64,000 nucleotides of DNA from UBA1429 sp964482225 (GTDB lineage: Bacteria; Chloroflexota; Anaerolineae; UBA1429), in the NCBI GenBank assembly GCA_964482225.1, contig CAYZWT010000001.1:131952-195951 (forward strand), given 5' to 3'. Position numbers and translations under genes: made by a program. Under the pieces are notes generated by a model, which worked only from the letters and a program-made list of their open reading frames with translations, was not told where the DNA came from and made no database searches. Shown here in pieces: positions 17,413 to 26,077 of this stretch (positions are counted from its first letter, which is position 1; every line of letters begins with the position of its first letter).

Positions 17413-18160
17413 GGGCGATCACCTCCTTCACAAAGGCCTCATAGGCCTGGGCGCCGCGGGAACGGGGCGCATAGTCGTAGAGGCAGGCGGCGCGGCCATG
17501 CACCTCCTCGACCTGGACATTCTTGGGGATGGTGGTGCGAAAGACCAGGCCGGGAAAGTGCGCCTGGAGGGTAGCCAGCACCTCGCGGGCCACGAGGGTG
17601 TGGTCGCAGAGGGTGGGCAGGATGCCAAGGATGCGCAGGGAGGGGTGATCCAGGCCGCTGCGGACTCTGGCCACCGTCTCCTGGAGCTGAGCCAGGCCCT
17701 TGAGGGCGAACAGGCTGACCGAGACGGGGATGATCACGGCGACGGAGGCCGCCAGGGCATTGATGGTCAGCAGGCCCAGCGAGGGCGGCGTGTCGATGAT
17801 GACATAGTCGTAGGGAAGAGGGCGCTTGGACAGCGCGGCGCGCAGGCGGGTCTGGCCGCCGATGGCCGAGAGCAAGTCGACCTCGGCCCCGGCCAGGTCA
17901 ATGTCGGCGGGCAGGAGGTCGAGGCCTGGCTGGCGCGAGGGGATGGCGACCTGCTCCAGCTCTTTCGAGCCGATGAGCAGGTCGTAGACGGAGCTCGAGA
18001 GGTCCTGAGAGCCCACGAGGGCGTAGGTGGCGTTGGCCTGGGGGTCCAGGTCAACAAGCAGGGTACGCTGGCCCCTGCGGGCCAGGCCGGTGGCCAGGTT
18101 GACGGCGGTAGTGGTCTTGCCGACCCCGCCTTTCTGGTTGGAGAGGGCGTAGATGTGCAT
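17405..18160 (-). CDS. parA: ParA-family partition ATPase
   Basis: A 251-residue ParA/Soj-type ATPase. The deviant Walker A reads KGGVGKTTT at residues 10-18, Walker A' is LLVDLDPQANAT, and Walker B-like VIIDTPPSLG follows. ParA proteins position plasmids (or chromosome origins) by forming nucleoid-bound gradients with a centromere-binding partner. The lack of an N-terminal helix-turn-helix marks it as the short plasmid Ib or chromosomal type. A 40-base inverted-repeat region lies directly upstream and may be the centromere or operator. Confidence 0.88.
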   Translation of the reverse strand: MHIYALSNQKGGVGKTTTAVNLATGLARRGQRTLLVDLDPQANATYALVGSQDLSSSVYDLLIGSKELEQVAIPSRQPGLDLLPADIDLAGAEVDLLSAIGGQTRLRAALSKRPLPYDYVIIDTPPSLGLLTINALAASVAVIIPVSVSLFALKGLAQLQETVARVRSGLDHPSLRILGILPTLCDHTLVAREVLATLQAHFPGLVFRTTIPKNVQVEEVHGRAACLYDYAPRSRGAQAYEAFVKEVIAHA

Positions 18161-18172
18161 GTGTGAGGCCGT

Positions 18173-18212
18173 GCCGGCGTGTAGACGCGCATGGGTGCGT
18201 GGACACGCCGGC
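18173..18212. promoter_or_regulatory. Inverted repeat upstream of parA (candidate centromere/operator)
   Basis: GCCGGCGTGT and its exact reverse complement ACACGCCGGC are separated by 20 bases that are themselves partly self-complementary (AGACGCGC, GTGCGTGG). The element ends 13 bases before the parA start codon, the usual place for autoregulated partition sites. Confidence 0.45.
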
Positions 18213-18571
18213 AGCGGTATAGCTTGATTCTAGAATGCGGAGAGGGGTGGGGTCAAGGGGGAGTTTGGCCCAGAACACAGTTTCGAGTGCGAGCCGGCAC
18301 AAGGTGGATGCGGGCTTATGGTCTTTGGCTAGCCGGACATTCTGACAGATGGCGCTGGGCGCACGGACAGGCGCTTCTCGTCAACCCCTGGGGTAGGCTT
18401 GCGGAGCTACCGATAGGCAAGAGCGCCGACTTTACGAGACACTCCCCTTGCTAGATCGTCAGGTCGCCGCGTCGGCGCCCTGCTTCTCTAGAACTCTTGC
18501 GGGCATGCCATACCTTGAGGAACTGCCTCTCATCATCATGCAGGCGGACCGGATGGCGATACGAAACCTGT
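18213..18571. other. Intergenic region between parA and the transporter operon
   Basis: No supported gene. It should contain the parA promoter on its left side; TCTAGAAT-like AT-rich bases near 18229 are a possible part. I see nothing else. Confidence 0.4.
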
Positions 18572-19633
18572 CTAGCCCTCGAACAGGTGCACGGACGAGG
18601 CCCGGATTGTGACGCATGCCTGCTGGCCTACGTATAGGCCCATCTCCTGATAGGCTCGTCGAGTCACAAGGCACTCTAGAGAAGGGGGAAGCTCCACAGT
18701 GATGTACACCACAGCGCCTCTGTCAGTGATCTGGGTGATGACGCCCCAAAAGTGGTTGCCAACATCTCCCTTCGCCGACCTCGGCATAGCAGGGCCGACC
18801 TGCAACTCTTCAGGACGGATAGAAGCAAGGCAAGATCCTTCCAGATCGTCGTTACTTGTGATGCTGATGCCTCCTGTGGAGAACATCGTTCTACCATCTG
18901 CGTCCTTGGCCGCATAGCCATTGAACACGTTCATGGCCATGGTAAAGCGCGCCACGAACTCGGAGCTCGGTTGCCGAAAGACCTCATCGGGCAATCCGAC
19001 CTGCTGAATCTTGCCCTCACCAAGCACCGCAATGCATCCGCCCAGGGTGATTGCCTCCTGAAAGTCGTGGGTCACATGCAGGATGGTGAGCCCCAGGCTC
19101 TTGTGAAGCCTGGCAAGCTCCTGCTGCACACCATCACGGCTTTGGGGGTCGAGCGCGCCCAGGGGCTCATCCAGCAGCAGGATATCTGGCTCTGTGACGA
19201 TCGCCCGCGCCAGGGCTACCTTTTGCGCCTCACCGCCACTGAGCGTCTCTGGCCTTCGATCGAGCAGGTGCTCTATCCCAAGCAGCGCAACCACCCGAGC
19301 GAGCGCCGCTGCGATCTTGCCGGAGGGCTCACGGCGGATTCGCAGCCCAAAGACGATATTCTTGCGCACGGTCAAGTGGGGAAAGAGCATCTGGCCCTGG
19401 TATACGATGCTTACGCCCCGCTTTTCGGGCTCTATACGAGTGACATCTCTGCCTGCTAACCAGATCTCGCCAGCCCGTATCGGCTGCACGCCGGCTATCG
19501 CTTCCAACAGGACCGTCTTGCCAGCCCCTGTGGGGCCGAGCAGCACAAAGTACTCGCCGCGATGGACCGTGAGGCCTACGTCGTCCAGAGCGAACTTGCC
19601 GAGTCTGACAGAGAGCTGCCGTAACTCGATCAT
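18572..19633 (-). CDS. wtpC: Tungstate/molybdate ABC transporter ATP-binding protein
   Basis: A 353-residue ABC ATPase: Walker A GPTGAGKT at 33-40, Q-loop VYQGQMLFPHLT, signature LSGGEAQ at 130-136, Walker B LLLDEP at 151-156 and switch His in HVTHDFQEA. The last hundred residues form a TOBE-type oxyanion-binding extension ending in RASSVHLFEG. With the adjacent permease and WtpA-like lipoprotein it makes a complete importer for tungstate or molybdate. Its ATG overlaps the permease stop in an ATGA, so the two are translationally coupled. It is the last gene of the exported-protein operon. Confidence 0.88.
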   Translation of the reverse strand: MIELRQLSVRLGKFALDDVGLTVHRGEYFVLLGPTGAGKTVLLEAIAGVQPIRAGEIWLAGRDVTRIEPEKRGVSIVYQGQMLFPHLTVRKNIVFGLRIRREPSGKIAAALARVVALLGIEHLLDRRPETLSGGEAQKVALARAIVTEPDILLLDEPLGALDPQSRDGVQQELARLHKSLGLTILHVTHDFQEAITLGGCIAVLGEGKIQQVGLPDEVFRQPSSEFVARFTMAMNVFNGYAAKDADGRTMFSTGGISITSNDDLEGSCLASIRPEELQVGPAMPRSAKGDVGNHFWGVITQITDRGAVVYITVELPPSLECLVTRRAYQEMGLYVGQQACVTIRASSVHLFEG

Positions 19634-20541
19634 GGTTGCCTCTCGCGATCCACGAGCACGCGCAATGCGACGAATGCCAGCACGCTGACGACGATCAGAA
19701 GCACCGCCACCGGACGGGCATAGTCCAGGCCAAAGGCCTCAAAGCGCTCAAAGACAAGCACCGGCGCGATCATCGGGTGATAGGTGAGAATGACCACCGC
19801 GCCAAACTCGCTGATCCCGCGCGCCCACATCATGATTGCTCCGGCGACAATGCTTCGCCATGCCAGGGGAAACGAGATGCGCGCAAATACCTGCCAGGGC
19901 GAGGCCCCTAGGGTGCGCGCCACCTTCTCGATCCTGACATCCACTTTGCGAAAGCCCTCCTTGGCGGAATCAATCAAAAAGGGGACGCTGACGAACAGCA
20001 TGGCGATGACGATGCCGGCCGTGGAATCCACAAAGCTTATGCCTATCTGCTCAAAAGCGCGCCCGATGGCAAACCGGCGCCCGAACACAAAGAGCAGGGC
20101 AATGCCCGCTGCCGTGTGGGGCACGACAATGGGGACGTCAATGAGGCCCTCCACCAGCCGTTTGCCGGCAAAATCGTGGCGCGCCAAAAAGTAGGCCAGC
20201 GGGATGCCAAAGAGGAACCCAATGAGAGTCGCGATCAGGGCTGCGTACAGAGTCAGCCAGATGGCCTGGGTAACCTGTCTGTCGAATAGCGTCTGGACAA
20301 AGATGTCAGGCTCGGCCAGAGATGCCAGTAGCATCTTGGCCAGTGGCCAGGTGATTAACGCAAAAACCACGAGCCCCAAGAGGGCGAATGTGCAGGACAG
20401 GCTGTGCCGCCCGTGGGCGAGGCCCCTGACCCAGGCCGCCATGCGCTTCACAAGATGCACACCTACCAAAGGTTCGTGGTTCATAGGCCTGCTGGCCCAA
20501 GTTGATTGCTTGCCATGGTGTCTATTGTGGTCGTTGCGCAC
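19630..20541 (-). CDS. wtpB: Tungstate/molybdate ABC transporter permease
   Basis: A membrane permease with about six hydrophobic segments, beginning at FALLGLVVFALITWPLAKMLL and ending at PVAVLLIVVSVLAFVAL. The cytoplasmic loop EKVARTLGASPWQVFARISFP is the EAA motif that contacts the ATPase. Sequence and neighbours fit the WtpB/ModB family. The start is uncertain: a GTG gives 303 residues, while an ATG 19 codons on (MNHEPLVGVHL) would give 284. It lies six bases after the lipoprotein gene. Confidence 0.88.
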   Translation of the reverse strand: MRNDHNRHHGKQSTWASRPMNHEPLVGVHLVKRMAAWVRGLAHGRHSLSCTFALLGLVVFALITWPLAKMLLASLAEPDIFVQTLFDRQVTQAIWLTLYAALIATLIGFLFGIPLAYFLARHDFAGKRLVEGLIDVPIVVPHTAAGIALLFVFGRRFAIGRAFEQIGISFVDSTAGIVIAMLFVSVPFLIDSAKEGFRKVDVRIEKVARTLGASPWQVFARISFPLAWRSIVAGAIMMWARGISEFGAVVILTYHPMIAPVLVFERFEAFGLDYARPVAVLLIVVSVLAFVALRVLVDRERQP

Positions 20542-20547
20542 TATCCA

Positions 20548-21618
20548 TCAGTCGCCACCCAACCCCTTGAACTCATCTGGTACGTGCTCGATGCCATCTA
20601 TGGTGAACGAGAGGAAGGGTTGGTGCTGTTCAGCAAATATGCCCTGCCCCTCCGGGCCCAGCAGGAACTGGAGGTAGTCAATGGCTTGCTCTGGATGGGG
20701 GCTGTTCTCCGGAATCGTCACGCCATAGACAATCTCCTGGCACACAAAATCTGGGATCAGCGTCGCAAACCTCTGGTAATCGATCTTGACGCGCAGATCG
20801 TATCCCAGCGACTCAAAGGCGTTGGAGCTCAGATTGATCTCTGGTGCCAACTCTAGGAACGAGAGCCCCCTTTGCTGGGCAACGCTCTTGTACTCAAAGG
20901 CATAGTCAATATCACCTGATTCGAGAATGCCCAGAAGGACGACACTGGAGCCTCTGACGCTGACCTTGCGAGGCCGTATGACTTCTGGCACCAGGATCGT
21001 GCTCTGACGATCATCTGCCTGTACCACAATGGGATACTCGAAATCGCCCAGAACCCGCTCCATGATGGTATCATCCTGATAGAGCGCCCCGGCCAACCAG
21101 AGGGCCATCAGGGCCCGATAGCCGCAGGCATCGAATCGGGGGTCCGGAACCCCCAGCCTCACATCGGGTCGGGCCAGAATCTCGTACCAGTTTTTAGAAG
21201 TAATCTCGCCTGCATAGCGGCTGTTTGGGGTATAGGCCAATCCCAGCGTATTGGTGGCGAACCCGATATACCAATCGGCATAGCTCTTCTGGCTGTCTGG
21301 TATCTTGGCGCCATACATCATCGCCGGGATCAGCGAGTGATCGGCCACGGCAATGAGATCAGCCTGGGCGCCAAGCTCGGTCACATATCGGATCACCTGA
21401 ACGCTCCCATGCCCTTCGGTCAGGATCCTAACCCCTGGGTTCTGGGCCTCATAGGCTTTGGCGACCTCGGTGAATGGCACCATCAAGCTACCCGCGCAGA
21501 TCACTCGTAGCTCGGTTCTTGCTCGGCCTCCGTGGCTGGTGCCGCAGGAGAGCAGGCCAAGTGTCCCAACCCCGACGAGCAAGAAGCAAAGGAGTCGTTG
21601 CCACAAACGGCCTTTCAT
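20548..21618 (-). CDS. wtpA: WtpA-like tungstate/molybdate-binding lipoprotein
   Basis: A 356-residue secreted lipoprotein with signal peptide and lipobox LLSC (Cys25). The mature part starts LRVICAGSLMVPFTEVAKAY, then GSVQVIRYVTELG and ADLIAVADHSLIPAMM, the pattern of archaeal-type WtpA proteins, which bind tungstate and molybdate with high affinity and prefer tungstate. GGAGAG precedes the ATG. It follows the small exported pterin-fold-like gene by four bases. The preference between tungstate and molybdate is inferred from family resemblance. Confidence 0.88.
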   Translation of the reverse strand: MKGRLWQRLLCFLLVGVGTLGLLSCGTSHGGRARTELRVICAGSLMVPFTEVAKAYEAQNPGVRILTEGHGSVQVIRYVTELGAQADLIAVADHSLIPAMMYGAKIPDSQKSYADWYIGFATNTLGLAYTPNSRYAGEITSKNWYEILARPDVRLGVPDPRFDACGYRALMALWLAGALYQDDTIMERVLGDFEYPIVVQADDRQSTILVPEVIRPRKVSVRGSSVVLLGILESGDIDYAFEYKSVAQQRGLSFLELAPEINLSSNAFESLGYDLRVKIDYQRFATLIPDFVCQEIVYGVTIPENSPHPEQAIDYLQFLLGPEGQGIFAEQHQPFLSFTIDGIEHVPDEFKGLGGD

Positions 21619-21622
21619 GCGT

Positions 21623-22234
21623 CTATCTCTCCACGCCGGCGGCCGGCGTCAGGCTGCGTATCTGAAGCCAATTGACCCACTTGACCCACCAGTGCCCTTC
21701 GGTGAGCAAGCCGTTGGGATTTGTGACGGCCAGGCGCAGCGGTTTGCCATCCTGATGCAAGAGAGGGCGACCGTCCTGCTCATAGACCAGGACAAACTCG
21801 ATCTCCCCCTGTGGCACGAACCTCAGACTCTCTGGCTGAAAGGTGTCAATCTCGCCCTGGATTTGCCCATAGTCGAACACCGAAGAGTAGCCATCTTGGG
21901 CGCCTACCATCAGAACGTCCAAGGGGCCCATGCCCCCCATCAGTTCGAGCAGAGTCTCAAGTCTCACTCCCTTTAGGCTATATGGCCCATACACGACGCC
22001 GACAGAGGAAAAGAACCCCCCGGTGGTCTCAAAGGCAGGCAGCGCCCGCACCTGGTCGTATGACAGGGTCATCTGCTGCCCATCATCGCCAACGAGCACG
22101 AGTTCCCAGTCAACCCGCTCGGCCCTGCTAGGGGCATTCCACTCTCGGACCCCCAGGGCCAAGGCGCCAGCCAATAACAACAAGCCTACTGCCAGGAGGA
22201 AAAGCGTTTTTCGGGATTCGTGTGGGGCGCTCAG
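21623..22234 (-). CDS. Exported short protein with sulfite-oxidase-fold-like domain
   Basis: A 203-residue protein with an N-terminal signal or anchor (LFLLAVGLLLLAGALAL) and one domain resembling the molybdopterin-binding fold of sulfite oxidase: YGPYSLKGVRLETLLELMGG, then VLMVGAQDGYSSVFDY, then LRLAVTNPNGLLTEGHWWVKW. The cysteine that ligates Mo in true sulfite oxidases is not seen, so it may bind a cofactor or metal oxyanion without catalysis. The best start is a CTG overlapping the upstream stop (CTGA), preceded by AAGGAGG; an ATG start would instead overlap the previous gene by 240 bases. The next gene is wtpA. Confidence 0.7.
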   Translation of the reverse strand: MSAPHESRKTLFLLAVGLLLLAGALALGVREWNAPSRAERVDWELVLVGDDGQQMTLSYDQVRALPAFETTGGFFSSVGVVYGPYSLKGVRLETLLELMGGMGPLDVLMVGAQDGYSSVFDYGQIQGEIDTFQPESLRFVPQGEIEFVLVYEQDGRPLLHQDGKPLRLAVTNPNGLLTEGHWWVKWVNWLQIRSLTPAAGVER

Positions 22235-23136
22235 TTTGCTCCCCTCCTTAGCCGCACAAAAGCAATCGTCAGGAACACCAGCCCGATGCCTCCCAACGCT
22301 AGAATGAGCCATAGCGCTGGGCTCAGCAGGCCCGCAAGCCCAGAAGGCGCCACATCCTGGCCCACGGTTGGCCCGAGCGCTATGGGAGCTGACACCGCGT
22401 CGCCTGCCTGCACAGAGACCTCTCCCGATGGTGCTTTTTGCTGCGAATAGATGACAACCTTTGAGATCCATTTGCCCGAAAGCCCGTTGGTACTGGGCAG
22501 GCCCTGGTAATAGTGCTGATACTCTTCCTGGGGCAGGCTAATGCGCATATCATCATTTCCAAAGACGTGCTGCCCAGCCTCGTTCGTCGTGCCGGGCATG
22601 AACACGATCTGCATGGCCGTATGATATCCGCCCAGGCCAGGATAGCCTGTGCCATACTTTTCGCCCGATGCCGGCTCTGCGCCATTGAACCACGCCAAGA
22701 CGATTGGCCCCTGCAAGTCCAAAGGCTCGTAGACGTTCTCATAGGCGAATTCAGTGTGCCAGCCATCCACGGCCACAAGGCTGACCTGTTCGCCTGGGCG
22801 CATGCCCCCCACCAACTCGCATAGATCACGGACGGCGGTCCCCTTGACGGCCCCCTTGTCCTTGAGGTTCACCGTCTCCGATGGGTCCCACATATCGCCC
22901 TCGAACACCGGGCCCTGGTGGTAATAGTGCGTCACGCCATCGCCATATACAGGCAGGTTCTCCTCCAGCCATTCATAGGACACCGTGGTTTCTGCCAAGA
23001 TGGTGACGCCATCTATGGCGTATCGGATAACGGCCAGCTCGGTAGTGGCGCCCGAGGCCACAGCCATCTGGGGGGTAGCCATGAGAGACAGCAGCGCTCC
23101 CATGGCGAACAGCAGGCGTGCGACTGTTCCTTTCAT
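22231..23136 (-). CDS. Exported membrane-anchored protein of the GAVKGT/LVGGM family
   Basis: A 301-residue protein with a signal peptide ending near AVASGATTE, one large extracellular domain, and a C-terminal membrane helix (LWLILALGGIGLVFLTIAF) with a basic tail. The domain is shared by three proteins in this operon; landmarks are YGDGVTHYYHQGPVF, NLKDKGAVKGTAVRDLCELVGG and HVFGNDDMRISLP. It resembles a sulfite-oxidase-type pterin fold (a ligand-site loop then a DGW/DGY strand), but this is a structural guess. The ATG overlaps the upstream stop as ATGA. The function is unknown; with WtpABC alongside, a tungsten or molybdenum cofactor or oxyanion link is plausible. Confidence 0.72.
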   Translation of the reverse strand: MKGTVARLLFAMGALLSLMATPQMAVASGATTELAVIRYAIDGVTILAETTVSYEWLEENLPVYGDGVTHYYHQGPVFEGDMWDPSETVNLKDKGAVKGTAVRDLCELVGGMRPGEQVSLVAVDGWHTEFAYENVYEPLDLQGPIVLAWFNGAEPASGEKYGTGYPGLGGYHTAMQIVFMPGTTNEAGQHVFGNDDMRISLPQEEYQHYYQGLPSTNGLSGKWISKVVIYSQQKAPSGEVSVQAGDAVSAPIALGPTVGQDVAPSGLAGLLSPALWLILALGGIGLVFLTIAFVRLRRGAN

Positions 23137-24887
23137 CCGACCTTGTCCGTTTCACTCATCTGCTCAGCGTCCTTTGCCTTGTTCATGCGTGCCTTGTATG
23201 TGCGATATAGGACATAGCCGCCAACATTGGCGGCCAAGATGACCACAGCCACAATCACCAAGGGCATATTCTCTACAAGGGCTCTCTCTAGCCCCCCCTT
23301 GCCCGCCGTCTGGAGCACGGTGGTCTTGACCTTGACCCCCAAGGCGACGTTGTTTCCCGCGTCTCGAAGGAAGGTAAGCCTGCCCTCATACTCGCCGTTA
23401 GGGATTGATCTGTCGCCGAACAGCTCTAGCTCAATCCGTTGTGACTGCTCTGCGCCTTGAATATACAGTGTGGATGGTTGCACCGAATAGGGCAGGCCCT
23501 CGGTGTTGATGTGGATCTGCGCATCCTCGCTGGACGTGATGCGCATGCCAAAGCGTTGGCGCCCGCCCCGATCTAGCTCCAGGCGCAATGAGACCGGCGA
23601 CACCTTGAAGAGACCTTCGGGGATCGCGGGGGCGGCATCCCTTGAGGCCACCAGGTCCACCGTCTCAAACACGATGCCGGTCGGGAATATCTCCAATACC
23701 TGACGGTTGTCATCAGAGATGCGCGCAACCTGGATAAAATCCACAATCACGCTATCGGGATGCACGGTGACCCTGGCATAGCCCAGTGTCTTTGCCAGGC
23801 GGTTCTTGATGCCAGGCGGCGCTTCAGTTGCCAGGTCAGTGAGCGCGCCACCGCCCGTGCCCACCACAAAGTGATGCATGCCCTGCACCTGGTAGCGCTC
23901 GTAGGCATGAACATGGCCGCTAAAGGCAGCAAGCACGCCTGCCTGAGCAAGCAGATCGCCCCAGTAGCGGCGAGATAGCTCCCAGCCCCCATAGTTTCTT
24001 GCATCAGAGCTGTAGGCGGGGTGGTGATAAAACACCAAGTTCCACCTAGCTGGCGAGCGAAGCTCTGATTCGAGCCAGCTCCGTTGAGCCTCAAAATCCG
24101 CCCAACTGTTCGTGTCCAACACCAAAAAGCTCGTGCTGCCCGCATCAAAGCGATAGGTTGGCGACGCACCCAAGATATCGAAATAGACAGGCGAGTTGTT
24201 CTCGTGGTTGCCGATGACGGGGTATAGGGTCATCTTTGCCAGCATCGCTTTGGCGGCCTCAAAAAAGGCGTTCCAGCCAGCCATATCGTCCGCGTCGTAG
24301 ATCAGGTCGCCAAGGTGAACGACGAATGCGATGTCGCTCTCCTGAGCAATAGCGTCTGCAACCAGCTTGTGCCGCTCCAACTGGGTAAACCAAGGGGTCT
24401 GCTCTTGGCTATCACCATAGACGACAAAAGCAAACGAATCGGCTCCGAGCGTGCGAAAGCCCCCCTCAACAGAGATGGCGCCGCTGTTCGAGAGCCATGC
24501 TGCAAGAGAGTGTGCATCATGAAGAGGTATGGGCCCTGGCGCCACCTCTGGCCCAAGGATCCATATCCTATACCGATATTCTGCATCCGGCTGTAGCCTG
24601 GCCAGCCTGACCTGGTGAAGCTCTCCAAGAGTCGGCTCGGTCACCAGATCCTGGTATCCGCCGTGCTCCGAGAGATGCTCTTTGGTGCCGTACTGCACAA
24701 TGCCCCATGTGGGCGTATAGGTTCTCCAGTTGATCACGCTACCAGTCTCGCTAGTGCCTGTGACGTATGGCCCCCATACGGGCGCGGCCAACTCTGCATC
24801 GGCGAGGCACAGCGACCCTGGCAGAATCCCTGCCCAAGCCACCACCAGAGATGCAAGCGCGATAGCAGCCCCAAGCCGGAGGGTCAA
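23133..24887 (-). CDS. Exported purple-acid-phosphatase-like metallophosphoesterase
   Basis: A 584-residue protein with a signal peptide, an N-terminal fibronectin-like domain (WGPYVTGTSETGSVINWRTY), a metallophosphoesterase domain and a C-terminal membrane helix (VIVAVVILAANVGGYVL). The two-metal site is visible as VYGDSQ, HLGDLIYDADD, VIGNHENN, FYHHPAYSSD and SGHVHAYERY. It should hydrolyse phosphate esters outside the membrane. The TTG start overlaps the previous stop as TTGA and is preceded by GGAGGCGG; longer frames run into the previous gene. It sits among pterin-fold-like exported proteins, which may hint at a phosphorylated or pterin-phosphate substrate. Confidence 0.85.
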   Translation of the reverse strand: MTLRLGAAIALASLVVAWAGILPGSLCLADAELAAPVWGPYVTGTSETGSVINWRTYTPTWGIVQYGTKEHLSEHGGYQDLVTEPTLGELHQVRLARLQPDAEYRYRIWILGPEVAPGPIPLHDAHSLAAWLSNSGAISVEGGFRTLGADSFAFVVYGDSQEQTPWFTQLERHKLVADAIAQESDIAFVVHLGDLIYDADDMAGWNAFFEAAKAMLAKMTLYPVIGNHENNSPVYFDILGASPTYRFDAGSTSFLVLDTNSWADFEAQRSWLESELRSPARWNLVFYHHPAYSSDARNYGGWELSRRYWGDLLAQAGVLAAFSGHVHAYERYQVQGMHHFVVGTGGGALTDLATEAPPGIKNRLAKTLGYARVTVHPDSVIVDFIQVARISDDNRQVLEIFPTGIVFETVDLVASRDAAPAIPEGLFKVSPVSLRLELDRGGRQRFGMRITSSEDAQIHINTEGLPYSVQPSTLYIQGAEQSQRIELELFGDRSIPNGEYEGRLTFLRDAGNNVALGVKVKTTVLQTAGKGGLERALVENMPLVIVAVVILAANVGGYVLYRTYKARMNKAKDAEQMSETDKVG

Positions 24888-25945
24888 TCCACCGCCTCCG
24901 CCCAGAAAACGAGCACCGCGTTCTGGCGGCCTGCCTCTTGCCAATCGAGCGGTACTTTGACCTGCGTATCCAGTTTTTTGGTCTGCTCCTTTTCTAGCGT
25001 GGTGATCTCGGCATCAGGGGCATACGCGACGCCATTGATGTAGAGAGAGCGCTCATAGAACTCTTGGGCGATCTCGCCATCGCCCAGGAGCTCGAGTGAT
25101 ACCGAGACCTTTCTGGTGCCGACATTGGTTATGTCTACTTGCACAAGGGGTGAGACCTCGCCCGGCTCAACCTCGCCATAGTCCGCAGCATCTCTGCTCA
25201 GGGCGATCCCCACTTCGGGCAGAACCACGTTCGTGGATAGATTCAGCTCGGTGCTCTCTCGACCCGTGCTTGTTCCATCGGAAGACGAGTAGATCGCGAT
25301 CTGCGAGATATTCTTGATAGAGAAACCGTTGGAAGATGGGTAAGTATCGAAATAGTGCCACCGGTTCTCGGGCAGCGTCTGGCGCATGTCCTCGTTGCCG
25401 AACACATGCTGACCGGCTGCGTTTGTGGTCTCGGCGAAAAAGGCCAGCAACATGCCGTCTTCCCAGGTGGGCACATAGCCATCGAGATCCGAGTGCCAGG
25501 CCACTACGATCTTGCCCTGCCGGGAGGACGGGCTGTACACATTGGCATAATCAAACGTCTTGCCAAAGCCGTCAATGGCCAACACCCGGACTGTGTCGCC
25601 TGCAGACATGCCCCCTACAAGGTTGCACAGATCCTTGAGATCGGTTCCTCTCAGCGCGCCTTTGATCTTGAGATTCACCGTTTCATCCGGATCCCAGAGG
25701 TTGCCGGGATCAAAGGTGGGGCCCTGATGATAGTAAACCGTAGAGCCATCGCCCTGCACAGGCAGCAAGGTCTGCATCTCTGTATAGTCAATCGTCCGCT
25801 CACCCAACACGGTGACCCCATCGCTGGCATACTTGACGACTCGTATCGAGGTAGTCCCATCTGCCATAATGGGAGGAGCGGGCAGAACCCCTATGGTCAG
25901 CAGCAATACCAGTGCAACCAGAATTCTGACCGTTTTGACCAGCAT
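24884..25945 (-). CDS. Exported protein, GAVKGT/LVGGM domain plus C-terminal beta domain
   Basis: A 353-residue exported protein. After a signal peptide (VRILVALVLLLTIGVLPA) it has the same large domain as its neighbours: VKYASDGVTVLGERTIDY, VYYHQGPTF, NLKIKGALRGTDLKDLCNLVGGM and HVFGNEDMRQTLPE. A C-terminal beta-sandwich-like part (VDITNVGTRKVSVSLELLG) follows, perhaps for surface attachment or protein contacts. AGGAGG lies five bases before the chosen ATG. No membrane anchor is visible. It is the second gene of the block, separated from the first by a spacer that holds a perfect 14-bp hairpin. Confidence 0.72.
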   Translation of the reverse strand: MLVKTVRILVALVLLLTIGVLPAPPIMADGTTSIRVVKYASDGVTVLGERTIDYTEMQTLLPVQGDGSTVYYHQGPTFDPGNLWDPDETVNLKIKGALRGTDLKDLCNLVGGMSAGDTVRVLAIDGFGKTFDYANVYSPSSRQGKIVVAWHSDLDGYVPTWEDGMLLAFFAETTNAAGQHVFGNEDMRQTLPENRWHYFDTYPSSNGFSIKNISQIAIYSSSDGTSTGRESTELNLSTNVVLPEVGIALSRDAADYGEVEPGEVSPLVQVDITNVGTRKVSVSLELLGDGEIAQEFYERSLYINGVAYAPDAEITTLEKEQTKKLDTQVKVPLDWQEAGRQNAVLVFWAEAVD

Positions 25946-26012
25946 ATTGTCCTCCTGCATACGACCCAATCGGTCGCTTGAGCCTGAATCTGGCCATCCC
26001 AGGGCCCTCAAG

Positions 26013-26045
26013 GGGTGTATAGGGGGCGGTTCCCCCTATACACCC
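26013..26045. terminator. Perfect 14-bp hairpin between first two operon genes
   Basis: GGGTGTATAGGGGG pairs exactly with CCCCCTATACACCC around a five-base loop. No T-run follows on the minus strand, so partial termination, an RNA-processing site or a stability element is more likely than full termination. It would let the first gene be expressed more strongly than the rest. Confidence 0.6.
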
Positions 26046-26077
26046 TGCCAAACTCACACGAGCGGCGCAAGGGCGCC

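Noticed and set aside
18459..18674. Minus-strand frame of 71 codons after the transporter ATPase
   Set aside because: It largely overlaps the 3' end of wtpC in another frame and has no ribosome-binding site or family resemblance.
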